64,000 nucleotides of DNA from Dioszegia crocea (taxonomy: Eukaryota > Basidiomycota > Tremellomycetes > Tremellales > Bulleribasidiaceae), in assembly GCA_001600615.1 (NCBI GenBank), contig BCKK01000004.1, positions 1,351,316-1,415,315 of the forward strand, given 5' to 3'. The stretch's first letter is position 1; each line of letters begins with the position of its first letter. Made by a program: the position numbers and the translations under genes. Below the pieces are notes generated by a model. The model was given only the letters and a program-made list of their open reading frames with translations. It was not told where the DNA came from and did not search any database. Of the stretch, positions 33,166-43,536 are shown in pieces.

Positions 33166-35053
33166 ATGGAACACGTCAAAGCCGTCATCCGGTCCCCTTA
33201 TACAGCCGTCGACGATGATGTCAGCTCCCAACTGGACGGTCCCACTGCGAACGCAGCTTACTTTTTCCCTTCTTTCCCCCTCCCTCCGGCCAACCTCCGG
33301 TTGCAGTCGTTCGAAAGCTGGAAGCACGAGGGTGTGCACCTCTACCCGGTAGGCAGTCAATCGCTCAGTCACGACAGTCGGGGCCTTCATTTCGCCTGCG
33401 ATAACGGCATCGACAGATCAGTCGGTGGGAGCGAATTGGCAGAGGCGAGGGCCAAGGAGAAAAAGATCCGTCAACTGCAAAAGGGGAAGCTTGGAGTGAG
33501 GGTCCTCAGGGAGGATTGTTTCAAGATCGGCGATGAAGATTCTAGCTGGGTAGAGCCAGACACAAGCCGCTCTGACTATGACATGTGAGTATGGCTTAAT
33601 TCTTGGCTGACGTGGCAGCTCGATTCCGCCCTTCACAAGATGTAAGCTGGCTGAGAGTTCCGTTCTAATCATAGTGATTAGCGCAACGAGGGACTTTATC
33701 AACTCCCGAAACGAAGAATTCCAGTTCAATCGAAGCAAGAGATTGATGGATTCGGTAAGCTCAGCACTCAGCACTGACTCAACGCACACCGCTCATTGGC
33801 AGGTTCGCAACTCCCTCGGACTTCGCGGCGAACACAGCGGTCAGCACTGCAAAGGATCGGGCTCAGACGGCCTGCTATACCAACCTCCCAGCTCGCTACA
33901 GTCCAGGAAGGTCAAGCTCAAGGCGTCGCAGAAAACTCTGGCCGATAAACCCAACGCCGTGGAGGAAGTTTGCCCTCTCTTGCGGGACCCCGTCACGTCG
34001 GTGAGAGGTTTCATGGCACTTGTTCGTCGAGATGCCGAAGCCGGATGGTGAGTCATGTGCTGAACAGCGCTGATTTTTAGGGATATCGAACCAGCGCTGA
34101 AACTTGCGCGTGAGTCCAATGTGTATGTGCACTGAGCCAGCAGGTATTACCTCCGCATTTGTTTCCTTCCTTCAGCACTACGATGTGGTGCCCGAGATGA
34201 AGTCCGAGTTTGCGGCGGCTGCTCAACTAGCTCGCACTGCCATCCGTTACTTGATGGAAGCAAAGATGCTTGAAGACATACTCGGCAGTGCTGGTAATCT
34301 CAACCGAGCGCTATGGGCGGTCCATGGGGGCGAATGGAAGGGTCCAGAGCGCGGCGGTCTTGAGCTTGAGCCTATCATCGAAAAGGTAGAGCAAGTCGAG
34401 GAAAGCGGGAGCGATGGTGGCTGGGAGGTTGAGAGAAGTAAGCCCAACTGTGGGCATTCAGCTGATGGCAGTGCCCGACTTGCGACCTGCGCCGCCCCGT
34501 CTTGAGGATGGTACGTCAGATTCATGCTGTGCTGACGTGCAGCTCAGGCTATCCTCGAGGTCCATTTGAATCCGCTAGACTCGGAGAAGATCAAGATGCT
34601 CGGTTATGTACCATACAGCCGACGCAAGGTCACTTCGCTCTCCCCCCCAACGCTAGATCGATCTGTCGATGAACCCGCATTCATGCACAAGCTGCACCGT
34701 TTGACTACCGTCGCCGCTCCGTGGACGCCCGAGGAACGCTGGCGATCCCCTGCCGAAGCGGGGGATTCGGATGGAGAGGATGACGATGTGGGTGAAGACG
34801 GCAGTGAGGTCTTCGAGCTGGAGAAGGAGGAGGCTACAATCGCGGAGCCGGAGACGATCGACATTTGGTTCGAAGCCGACCAATTTTCGGGCGACGCGAA
34901 GTCTCTCGTCGGCGCGGGTCTCAGAGGTCGCTGGGCATTGATGGGGCTGGCTGGCGGCAAGCAGTGGTGGACATATAAGGCAAAGGATTGTGAGTCACGC
35001 AGTCGACATAGCTGACATCAGTCGTCCTCCCTGCCTTCTGGCAGTCTAAGTAG
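33166..35053 (+). CDS. Arb1-like subunit of the Argonaute siRNA chaperone complex
   Basis: In fission yeast Arb1 sits with Arb2 and Ago1 in the ARC complex, which holds duplex siRNA and promotes heterochromatin. The model has about nine exons and 530-540 residues. Supporting motifs: RDFINSRNEEFQFNRSKRLM, the core TSAFVSFLQHYDVVPEM followed by AAQLARTAIRYL and ILGSAGNLNRALWAVHGGEW, which match the Arb1 pattern of a helical segment, an HxDVxPE motif, an A/Cys-rich helix and an NxAxxxxxGGxW end. ETIDIWFEADQ occurs near the C terminus, which ends FVLPAFWQSK. An acidic linker (about 34760-34860) lies between. The assignment rests on remembered motif patterns and is moderate. The gene borders the 11-kb repeat island. 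Confidence 0.6.
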
Positions 35054-35813
35054 CCAGACCATTTCGTGTTACACGCATGACAATAATGCAATTTCGTATC
35101 CGTTCACTACCTCAGGTCCGCTTGCTCACCCCCTTTGCGAATCGCATCTCTAGTCTGATCTCATCGTCCCAATCCAAGCCACATTGTAGCGAGCCTGGCT
35201 ATGACTGACGACTGAATCTACGGAGGGAGGTGCTGATATTGGAGACTGCGCAGTAAATCTCACTTTCCCCGCCGCAACTTGTTTACCCATTTTTGGTCTG
35301 ATGGCCTGCACCCATGTCTATGAACTCATGTAGGAGATGGACTCATCCAACCTTACATGAACATCATGTTGTTCTCTATAGGCTAACGTCTACGGCGATG
35401 CTCCAACACCAGTTCTGGAAGCCTGATGAGTGATTCGAGCGTGTTTATGCAGTCAGATAATAAGCAAATGCGATGATACTGATTCTAGCTGGACCTTTTA
35501 TCGGGGTGTTCCCTGCCTAAGCACTGATACTCGCCACTTGTAATCTGACTCCGCCAATACCTCACTTATTTTCACCGTCATGTAAGATCGCTTTCATTCC
35601 TCTGCAGCATAGCACCCACCTCTTAACAAGATCTACACCATGCTTCCGACCACTCAGACATTCGTATCAGCCACAGTAGAAAGAGGAACAGCGCCTTCCG
35701 TGCTAGGTGAAAGAGGTGCAATCGTAGCACATCTTATGTCTCAAGTCACACATCGCCTTGTTACTCGCCTCGAGTTTGCCGAACATTGCGGCTGCATCGC
35801 TGCCACAAAGTTT

Positions 35814-35885
35814 GCGGGAATACCGCTGTGCCAAAAGAATGAGTGCTACACTTAGTGAGATGAACATTGTATATATGCTGACAAC
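35814..35885 (+). repeat. ~70-bp interspersed repeat, copy 1
   Basis: Runs from GCGGGAATACCGCTGTGCC to TGTATATATGCTGAC. The leading GCGGGAATACCGC is itself a small palindrome (GCGG-N5-CCGC). Confidence 0.85.
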
Positions 35886-36363
35886 GTCAACCCTAAGTCT
35901 TATCGTGGCAATACCGCCATGTCAAGAGAGTGTCGATACCAGACCCAACGAATACCCCGAAAGACGAGATATCTAGTCGATACTTGTCCGCTTTGGGGTG
36001 ATTATCAGCGGCTGTAACTCAATATCCTGTCAATAGGAGCTTGGGTTCAAGATCACCACAACCAGTGGAATGCATGACATATTGGCCAAACCAGTTGCAT
36101 TTATAAGCACGTGGGTCGCCGAGAGTTGTCATTCAACAACCTATGGCTTCAGGACAGTGATCAGCCATCAAACACAGGATTGGCATGGGCGTCGCTCAGA
36201 AAAAATGAATACTGAATACCAACCATTACCAAATGACACGTATCTAGACTCCTTCGGACGAGCTCTCTCTCAGTCATCGTAATCGGGTCGTCCATGGGCT
36301 GGCAATTAATATTACAGTCGTTTCATCTTGGGACCGTTGCAACTTCTATGAAGCCCACTCGAA

Positions 36364-36627
36364 TGTCGGTTACGATACGACTCGCAACCCGAAGTCACGC
36401 CAAGGGACTCACGCTCACGACTGACAACGCTCACGAGCATCCTCGGCGCCTCACCCGCTCACGCTCACGACTCACAGCGCTCACGACTGCTCACGGGTGA
36501 ACAGGCTGGAGTATATAAGGCGGACCCTCGAGAAGTAATTCCCCTCTTCTTCAGGGAATTACTTTTCCCTCTTCTTTAGGGAATTACTTCTCTTCTATCT
36601 TACAATCATCGTCTATACACAGTAACA
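36364..36627 (+). mobile_element. Solo-LTR-like element
   Basis: The 264-bp segment begins TGTCGGTTACGATACGAC and ends ACACAGTAACA, fitting TG...CA ends of an LTR. Inside are short GCTCACGACTC-type direct repeats (36409-36495), a TATATAAGG box (36511-36519) and repeated GGGAATTACTT blocks downstream, the layout of a retroelement promoter. I saw no matching partner LTR, no gag/pol frame and no clear target-site duplication, so it is probably a solo or degraded LTR. Confidence 0.5.
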
Positions 36628-37622
36628 TAGAGACTAGCCAAGCTTGGACCTCACTTGCATCACATTTCTTACACCTCATACAAGATCAGCCTATGCTTAG
36701 GATTCCTTCCCGGTCGTCAGTCATCCATCCACAGTCAACCATACAACTCCATCCACTACATCATCGATCCTCTAGTTTTGGTCTACGAGTTCACATTCAA
36801 GTCTAGCCATTGCCACCGTCCACTACCTATAGGCACAGGTCTCCCATAGGTCAGGTCGCTACAATGTCCCACAGCTAGTATTACGGAGCGGAATTATCCT
36901 CGCATCCTGAGCAGCTCAAATCGGAGGAGCGCCTGGTTCAAAAGATTGGGAAACACACAGAGCCGACTCTTCCGTGCAGTAGCAGGTGTCGGTATATATA
37001 CCTTGAATCGAATGGTGCGAAATTACTGGATCGCTTGTCGAGAGTGATGCTGCAGCTGGCTTTCCGCAACAAGATCTAATATCCTCGCGACAGAGGGGTT
37101 AGAAGTGATGACTGAATCCCTTCATCTACTGACAAGACTACGAGTACATACCGAAGACTATTTACTGAGGACTACGTGGTGCTAATTGACAATGATTATT
37201 CTACCCAAAATGTTGAACGTGCTATTCTGAGAGCCTGAGCTCTACCTGTTAGCTTAGCCACCGGCACTTGTAATCTGTAGTGAGCAGACTTTGGCCGGTG
37301 CCCTTGAGGATAGGATCGCTCTCTTCTAGCAGTGATTAGTCTGAACGTTTATTCCAGTCGGGACGGCCGGGTGTTCGAAAGCAATCTGTCGCCAGGAGTG
37401 GAAATGTATCATCCATACGACGAGTACAAGGTCTTCATTGAGACTAGACATGCGACCTTCATCATAAAAGCTAGTATGGTACATTCACCTTGCCATAAAT
37501 TGCCAGTTTCTAATAATATGCTCAACTCGTCCTCTGGATACAGCGGGATCCTCGCAGCTGCATCGGTATACAGGCCATTTTCTCAGTAAAGCAATTCAGC
37601 CATTGGTCAATTTTCTCTCAAC

Positions 37623-37676
37623 GCCGCTGTTCGAAAAGAATGGGTAAGTGTGATGAGCATTTTATATATACTGACA
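37623..37676 (+). repeat. ~70-bp interspersed repeat, degraded copy 2
   Basis: A shorter copy with internal losses: CCGCTGTTCGAAAAGAATGG, then TGATGAGCATTTTATATATACTGAC. The first 10 bases of the consensus are missing. Confidence 0.7.
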
Positions 37677-38187
37677 TGAAGGACTTTCGGTATTTACGCA
37701 TCTTCTGCAGCCCGTCGCTGCCTTTATTTCACGTTCAAAGTGGTCCGATTAGTTACCAGATGCTGCCTTTGACTAGTGTCGCGCTAGTGTATGGTTGGCC
37801 TGGATCGCGCCCAATATCAGACAGCTGACCCGGTAGCAACGTTAGCAGCATGTGCTGTTTAATAACTAGAAGAGGCAGCATTGGCGCACAGGCGCCGAAG
37901 ACTGAGGTTCATCACCTTCATGGTCTAATTGAAATGCCCCGGAAGGGAGATCGGAGCCTCATCCCTTCAACCGGGACAAGGTTACCCTTTTCGCAAGCTC
38001 TGTTGATGGCTTCGAAGTTACTTGGTCATACTTGTTCAAGGAATATTGTCCCGCTTTCTTTCAGCCGGTAAGCACACTGTTATCATCGCATCAAGTGGAC
38101 AACCTGCGGCATCGCCGCCATGTCAAGAGAAAGGGGAGCGCATCCGGTGGGACAAGCATATCTGGCAAGACTGACCTCATCGAACCT

Positions 38188-38257
38188 GTCAGCACATATA
38201 CGATGCTCATCTCACTGAGTCTGGTACCCATTCTTTTGGCACAGCGGTATTCCCGCA
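38188..38257 (-). repeat. ~70-bp interspersed repeat, copy 3
   Basis: Minus-strand copy ending GGTATTCCCGC on the plus strand, nearly identical to the consensus. It faces copy 1 as a possible inverted end of a 2.4-kb element. Confidence 0.85.
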
Positions 38258-38443
38258 GAACCGGCGTCTGTCCCATACGCCGTGATTCAAGCGCCAAAAA
38301 TGCGGCTCAATCCATGTTCCACAGTCGGTATCTCTCATCTCATTCTGAGGTTGACAGTGTGATTTTCAGGCCCTGTTGATATTTCGGGCATTCGCCTGGC
38401 CTGAGTGTATTCTGTGTTTGATATCGCAGGTTCCGCCGTGTCG

Positions 38444-38512
38444 GTCAGTATATATACGATGCTCATTTCACTGGGTGGGGGACCCATTCTTTTGGCACAG
38501 CGGTATTTTCGC
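38444..38512 (-). repeat. ~70-bp interspersed repeat, copy 4
   Basis: Minus-strand copy only about 190 bp after copy 3, in the same orientation, with changes in the middle and at the GCGG end. Confidence 0.85.
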
Positions 38513-38861
38513 ACGCCGTGCGTACCTCCTGAGCATCGTCCAGCTCCTCATAAACTCAATCCATTTGCGTTGAGCGATTAGAGTAGACGAAGAATGTAAT
38601 ATTGTTGGCGAGCAAACAACGAGATATGCGTCTCAGATATAGCATTCTTCAATTGACAGTTGACCGGGCGAGTGACTCAGACAAAGTATTCGGAAGCTGA
38701 GTTGAATAGTGAGGCAAGGGAAGTCAAACTGGGCATTAATTTAAGACATCGGACGGTGATAATTGCAATTTAGACTAGATCAGGCTTCACTATAAGGTTT
38801 TTTCAGTTTTTGTTTTGAAAAACCCAGCTAGCAATATCCGCAAACGGTGATATCCAAGGCA

Positions 38862-38881
38862 AGCTAGTTGGTCTTGGGAAT
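38862..38881. repeat. Left arm of 20-bp inverted repeat
   Basis: AGCTAGTTGGTCTTGGGAAT is the reverse complement, with one mismatch, of 39166-39185. The pair bounds about 325 bp and may be terminal repeats of a small non-autonomous element. Confidence 0.6.
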
Positions 38882-39049
38882 TACATCACGGCTCAAACAG
38901 TAGAACAAAAATCAGCCCACTCAATACATCCAGTCTATATCCCGGCCAGAGACACATCAGTCAATCTCATCAAACGCTGATAGCCTGACGGCATGAGTTG
39001 TTTAAAAGGCTCATAACCTGTGGAATTTGACTGATGTGTGTTGGGCCGC

Positions 39050-39430
39050 TCGTAGTCAAGGGTATTGACTAGACAGATTGTTACTTGGGAATGATCAGCT
39101 ACTGTAAGAGCGGTGCATGAAGAACTTACCTTGGGAATGATCAGCTACTGTAAGAGCGGTGATCTAATTCCCAAGGCCAACTAGCTGACTTATATACTAC
39201 AGAGTACGAGTACTGCTAGCCAAGGTAATTAGACTAAGACCTAATTGACAAGCCTAGAACTAATCTATGTACCAGCCTGGTTCAGTCTAAATTACAATCT
39301 AATGATAATGTCCAAGGTCTCAAACTAATGTTCATTCCAGTCTCGCCTGCCTCGTTATCCAGCCCAGCCTCCAAACAACTTGTCTGAAACATCCGCCTGG
39401 CCATTGATGTCACTTGGCGAAACACTGATT
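39050..39430. repeat. Diverged direct repeat, copy A (~380 bp)
   Basis: Shares long blocks in order with 39764-40080: CAAGGGTATTGACTAGAC, ATGATCAGCTACTGT, AGTCTCGCCTGCCTCGTT and CCAAACAACTTGT among others. Copy A has an internal tandem duplication of about 32 bp (39086-39118 and 39131-39162). It contains the right arm (39166-39185) of the inverted pair with 38862-38881. Confidence 0.8.
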
Positions 39431-39763
39431 CCAACATTGGTGCTGCGGACATCGTTTGATGTACTTTTCGTTCTAAAACATCCTGACCGTAGCGAGGCAA
39501 CCTGTGCATATCAATGTACGGATCTGGGTAGGTGGATTCGTTGACTGAATACAACATTGTTGGGTTTGTTTGACCGAGTGTGTCCGATGGGTCGCTCGCT
39601 CGTTGTGGGAATATCCCATATTGCGAAAGACGCTAATGATACAAAAGAGAAAGAGGTCTAGATACGTTATGAGCTTGGTGACCAACAGACCGGATCTACG
39701 AATTACGACTTATAGATAACGTGACATGTGTATTAGCGTAACAAGGCGTAACAGATTCTAACA

Positions 39764-40080
39764 CTCATACTCAAGGGTATTGACTAGACTAATGGTCACT
39801 TGGACATGATCAGCTACTGTGAGAGCGGTGATTTTATTGTGAGAGCGGTAATCCAATTCCCGAGGCCGGCTAGCCGACTTATAATCTTCAGCTTACGGAT
39901 ACTGCTCGCTAAGGCAAATACACTCAGAGCTAATTGGAAAGTCTAGGAGTAATTTATATGCCAGCCTGGTCTTGTCTAAAGTACATTCTAGTCTCGCCTG
40001 CCTCGTTGTCCACCCCAGCTTCCAAACAACTTGTGTCAGGCATTCGCCCGGCCATTTATGTCATTTGGCAAAATACTGAG
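39764..40080. repeat. Diverged direct repeat, copy B (~320 bp)
   Basis: Second copy of the sequence at 39050-39430, in the same orientation after a 333-bp spacer. The two could be solo LTRs, MITE copies or the ends of a decayed element. Confidence 0.8.
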
Positions 40081-41125
40081 CACAACAAGTATGGTAAATG
40101 AAGTATTGCAGATCCCTTCTTCATTCTATTTCTTCGTTTAATGCTTTGACGTCTCTCTCCTCAGACCTTGCTGCATCTATCGCCAAGTAGTTATACCACA
40201 TAGTGCTGTAGACTGTGGCTGGGACTGACATAAGACGGTGTACAATTTATGCGTGGGATTTTGCTGTGTGGATGGATTGCTTCTTAGGAGTGTCGTTGAG
40301 CTGGTACACGACTAAATACTACTGAGAACAGAATGGCTGGAAACGATGTCGGAAGCACTTTATAAACTCGGCAAGCTTTGCACTGAAGACTGATATCGGC
40401 CAAGTGGCAACAAGTGCCTCATCTACGATACCAAGCGCGAAGCGTTATGAAGCCAATCGAGATCCTTACCCCTTATCTATCAAACGCGGCTATCCGGGGC
40501 GCCAAGTCACCTCGAGGATATACAATCCGACACAGGCAGAAATTCGGTCACGGATAGACACCCCCGCAGTACGCTAGGTCTGGAGCTGTCTACTTCGTGT
40601 AGATGACGAAGGTTTCCTTTGCTCGAGTGATTCGCTTGCACACCGCGGCCTGTAGCCGCGTATGAACAGTCGCAAGCTGTGAGCTGTTCAGTCGCAAGAC
40701 TTGGGATTAGCAGTGAAGCGCAACAGATCAGTATGAGCGATCAACGAGGGTCGTAAGTCGATGGTGGATGTCAGTGCGAAGCTATGTGTACTGACAAATC
40801 CCCTCTGTCGGCCACTTCCCTCATGGTGAAGACTGTGCGGCATCTGGCTGCATCGTCGCGCGTGGTACACTCAGTCTTGTTACAGGCAGTCGCAGTGGAC
40901 AATGAGCAGCAGTATCACTCATGGAAAGGGATCCGAACATGCATCACCATTGAGATCTGCCCTCTTTAACAATCTTTCGATGATGATGCTAGGACCGGTG
41001 TCGAGACTGTTGGAGCAGCCGTCTTCTCGAAACTTCCGTCCACTTGCTGAGCCTCTGGAAGCTGACCAGATCATGCGGATCTCCATGAGAATGATGCCAT
41101 TTTCTTTCCTTCTCTTTTTATTTTA

Positions 41126-41224
41126 GCGGGAATACCGCTCTGCCAGAAGAATGGGTGCCACACTCAGTGAGGTGGCCGTCGTATATATACTGCCATCTCT
41201 TTCTTCGCCACAGCGGTAGTCCCG
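41126..41224 (+). repeat. Repeat copy 5 with an inverted right end (99-bp palindromic element)
   Basis: The copy starts GCGGGAATACCGCTCTGCC and reads to ATATATACTGCC (about 41194). It is followed at 41199-41224 by TTCTTCGCCACAGCGGTAGTCCCGC-type sequence, an inverted, diverged version of the first 25 bases. The whole looks like a miniature element with terminal inverted repeats. Confidence 0.7.
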
Positions 41225-41990
41225 CTCACAGGGCTGGATGGCCTCTGAATGTAGAGCTGTCGCCAGCTCGCGATTCATCTTGCTCTTCATCATCGGTAGG
41301 GGTACTCAGTCTCATATCTCGATGGCATGATAGCGTCAAGTTAGCGCGCTAGTCATACCACCATCAAGCGAAGTATCGCAGCCTGGTGAATTGCATCGCT
41401 TTAACCTTGAACAGTGTTTCGTCGAGAAAGGTTTAAAACTGGTAATCCTTGCCAGACTGTTCGTGCATGTTGGAAGGTCTGCTGGTGTCGGAGTATCTAT
41501 CCATAGGTGACTCGGGGTCGAGGCTGGGCGTGTGGTCGATAGGAGGGTAGAATCCTGGCTGGAGTCTGGTCAGTGGCTAAAAGAGCAGTTTCGATTCAAC
41601 TTCTCTATTGAAGCGATTCAACCACACGGTTTAATTCCACAATGCTGCCTGCGAGATTGAGAAGTCTGGGCATCCCTCTCATTGCACGGCTCGCATAGTC
41701 CAACATGGTTAGATCTTGAACGTCTTCTTGGGTGCGGCGACTATGGCCAGGCATGCATGCTCCGCGTGACCGCAAGTCTGAGGGATACCTGGTTATCAGT
41801 CTAGAAACATATACTGTATTCATTTTGTCAATTGGGTGACCATACCGCTACCGGCCACGGTGTTCGTTATGACCGTACACATTTTGCAAGTCTCACCAAG
41901 CGGGTTATCCTTCTTCCATTCAATGGAGCGGTATACCAGCCATTGACATCAGATCATGACCAAGTCGTGATTCAGTACGGGCCGCTACAT

Positions 41991-42058
41991 GTGAGTGTAT
42001 ATAGTATGCTCATCTCACTGAGCATGGTGTTTCTCTTTCGGCTCAGCGGTATGTCCGC
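41991..42058 (-). repeat. ~70-bp interspersed repeat, diverged copy 6
   Basis: Minus-strand copy (GTATGCTCATCTCACTGAG ... CAGCGGTATGTCCGC) with several substitutions, including a stop in the frame that is open in most other copies. Confidence 0.75.
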
Positions 42059-42992
42059 ACAGACATGATCTAGGCGCCATGAGCATGCATCGCCCTCCAT
42101 CCTTTAAGCAAACCGGAAATGACGAAGTCCCGATCGTCCATCCGACATGTCAAGCTCAACGATATCTCGCGTTGCTGTAAGTGTCAAGGGAATTGATGTG
42201 TGCAGATAAAGATGAGAAGACAGACGAGAGACTAATGACAAGTCTCGGCACGCTAGCACTTCCAGTACAAGGGTACTGTAATTTGTTCTGTGAATGATAT
42301 TTCATTCCTTTCATTTTCTCTACAGCGCCTCGACCACCGCGGTTGGCGGGTGAGCTCACCTGCTCATTTCTTTCCCAGGACGGCCTCTTATAATCACTCA
42401 GCGCTGCTTTTTGTAATCTGTTAAGCTAGTACACATGACCCGACATAGATGTGTAGGCTCACAGTATTCATAATACTTCACTCATAGATCCGCTCTTTAG
42501 TTCCCAAGTTCATAGCGGATCTAGACCTCTTTCGCCCTCGGAAAGTTTGCATCTATTGCTGTATGTACGAGACATTCCCACACTGCTGGATGTCAAAGTG
42601 ACGTAGATTCGCTCATCTTCATCGACGACTGTTCGCCCGTCACGGTGGTATTGTCAGACATTGTATCGTAATGCATGGCAATCATGAGGACTCCCCTGGA
42701 CCCGTAAAAGACAGTTGGAAACGGGCCTCTGAGGGATGATGGTCCGCGCTCCTAGTCACGTTCGGTTCGTCTTCGCGCGTCCTTGCTGCCTTCTACTTCT
42801 TCGAGACATTGCATTTCAAGCACGTGCCTCTATCGGTTTCCTTCAAGGCGGTAGCTCGAGACGTCTCAGTCGACTTGATATGCGTCTCAATCAATGCATC
42901 GTGCGGCATCGACTCAAGCGCGAGAAACCAGACACCGATTCAGGGAGCTCACGGGAGGTGAATACGAGAGGGTCCGGGACTTACCTTATCAT

Positions 42993-43463
42993 ACTCGTCA
43001 CCTGCAAAAGTTTGAATAATTGTTTCATTTTGCACCGTAGCTCGTTATCTAATATTACCCACTGCGGCAAATTTGCATAAGCATAGACGTCCCCAAATCT
43101 GAGCACGCTCTCGTCCCCGCCCTGAGATCATGTATGCGGATCCTTGATCCTTGCAGGCCGAAGTAGCAGACAAGACTCGCCTCGGGTCGCGAAACTGGCC
43201 CCTCGCGCAAATACAGCTTAAATACCGCTTGCAAGCGGTTCTTGAGGCAACTCGAGACAACTTTTCACTTCTAGGGTCCGTTGCACCGGAGCGACTGGGG
43301 CGCTGGGCTATCTGTTTGCATGAGAATGATCACCATGCTCCTGGCTATGACCACGCGAATGCACAACATTTTGAGGGTCTGCATGACAGCATGATGCAAG
43401 TTGCCAAACAAGGCACTTTGGTGCAAAAAGAACAAATTATTCAGACTTTTGCAGGTGACGAGT
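42993..43463. repeat. Foldback element with 44-bp inverted arms
   Basis: Arms at 42993-43036 and 43420-43463 are inverted copies matching at almost 90 percent of positions (ACTCGTCACCTGCAAAAGT and its complement). Weaker similarity continues inward for some 40 bp. The right arm stops just before repeat copy 7. A hairpin transcript is possible if the region is transcribed. Confidence 0.75.
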
Positions 43464-43469
43464 ACATGT

Positions 43470-43536
43470 GTCAGTATATATACGATGCTCATCTCACTGA
43501 GTGTGGTACCCATTCTTTTGGCACAGCGGTATTCCG
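43470..43536 (-). repeat. ~70-bp interspersed repeat, copy 7
   Basis: Minus-strand copy close to the consensus (GTCAGTATATATACGATGC ... CAGCGGTATTCCGGC). It abuts the right arm of the foldback. Confidence 0.85.

Noticed and set aside
35640..35976. Overlapping plus-strand frames near repeat copy 1 taken as genes
   Set aside because: Their only shared content is the repeat itself, which recurs elsewhere in the island.
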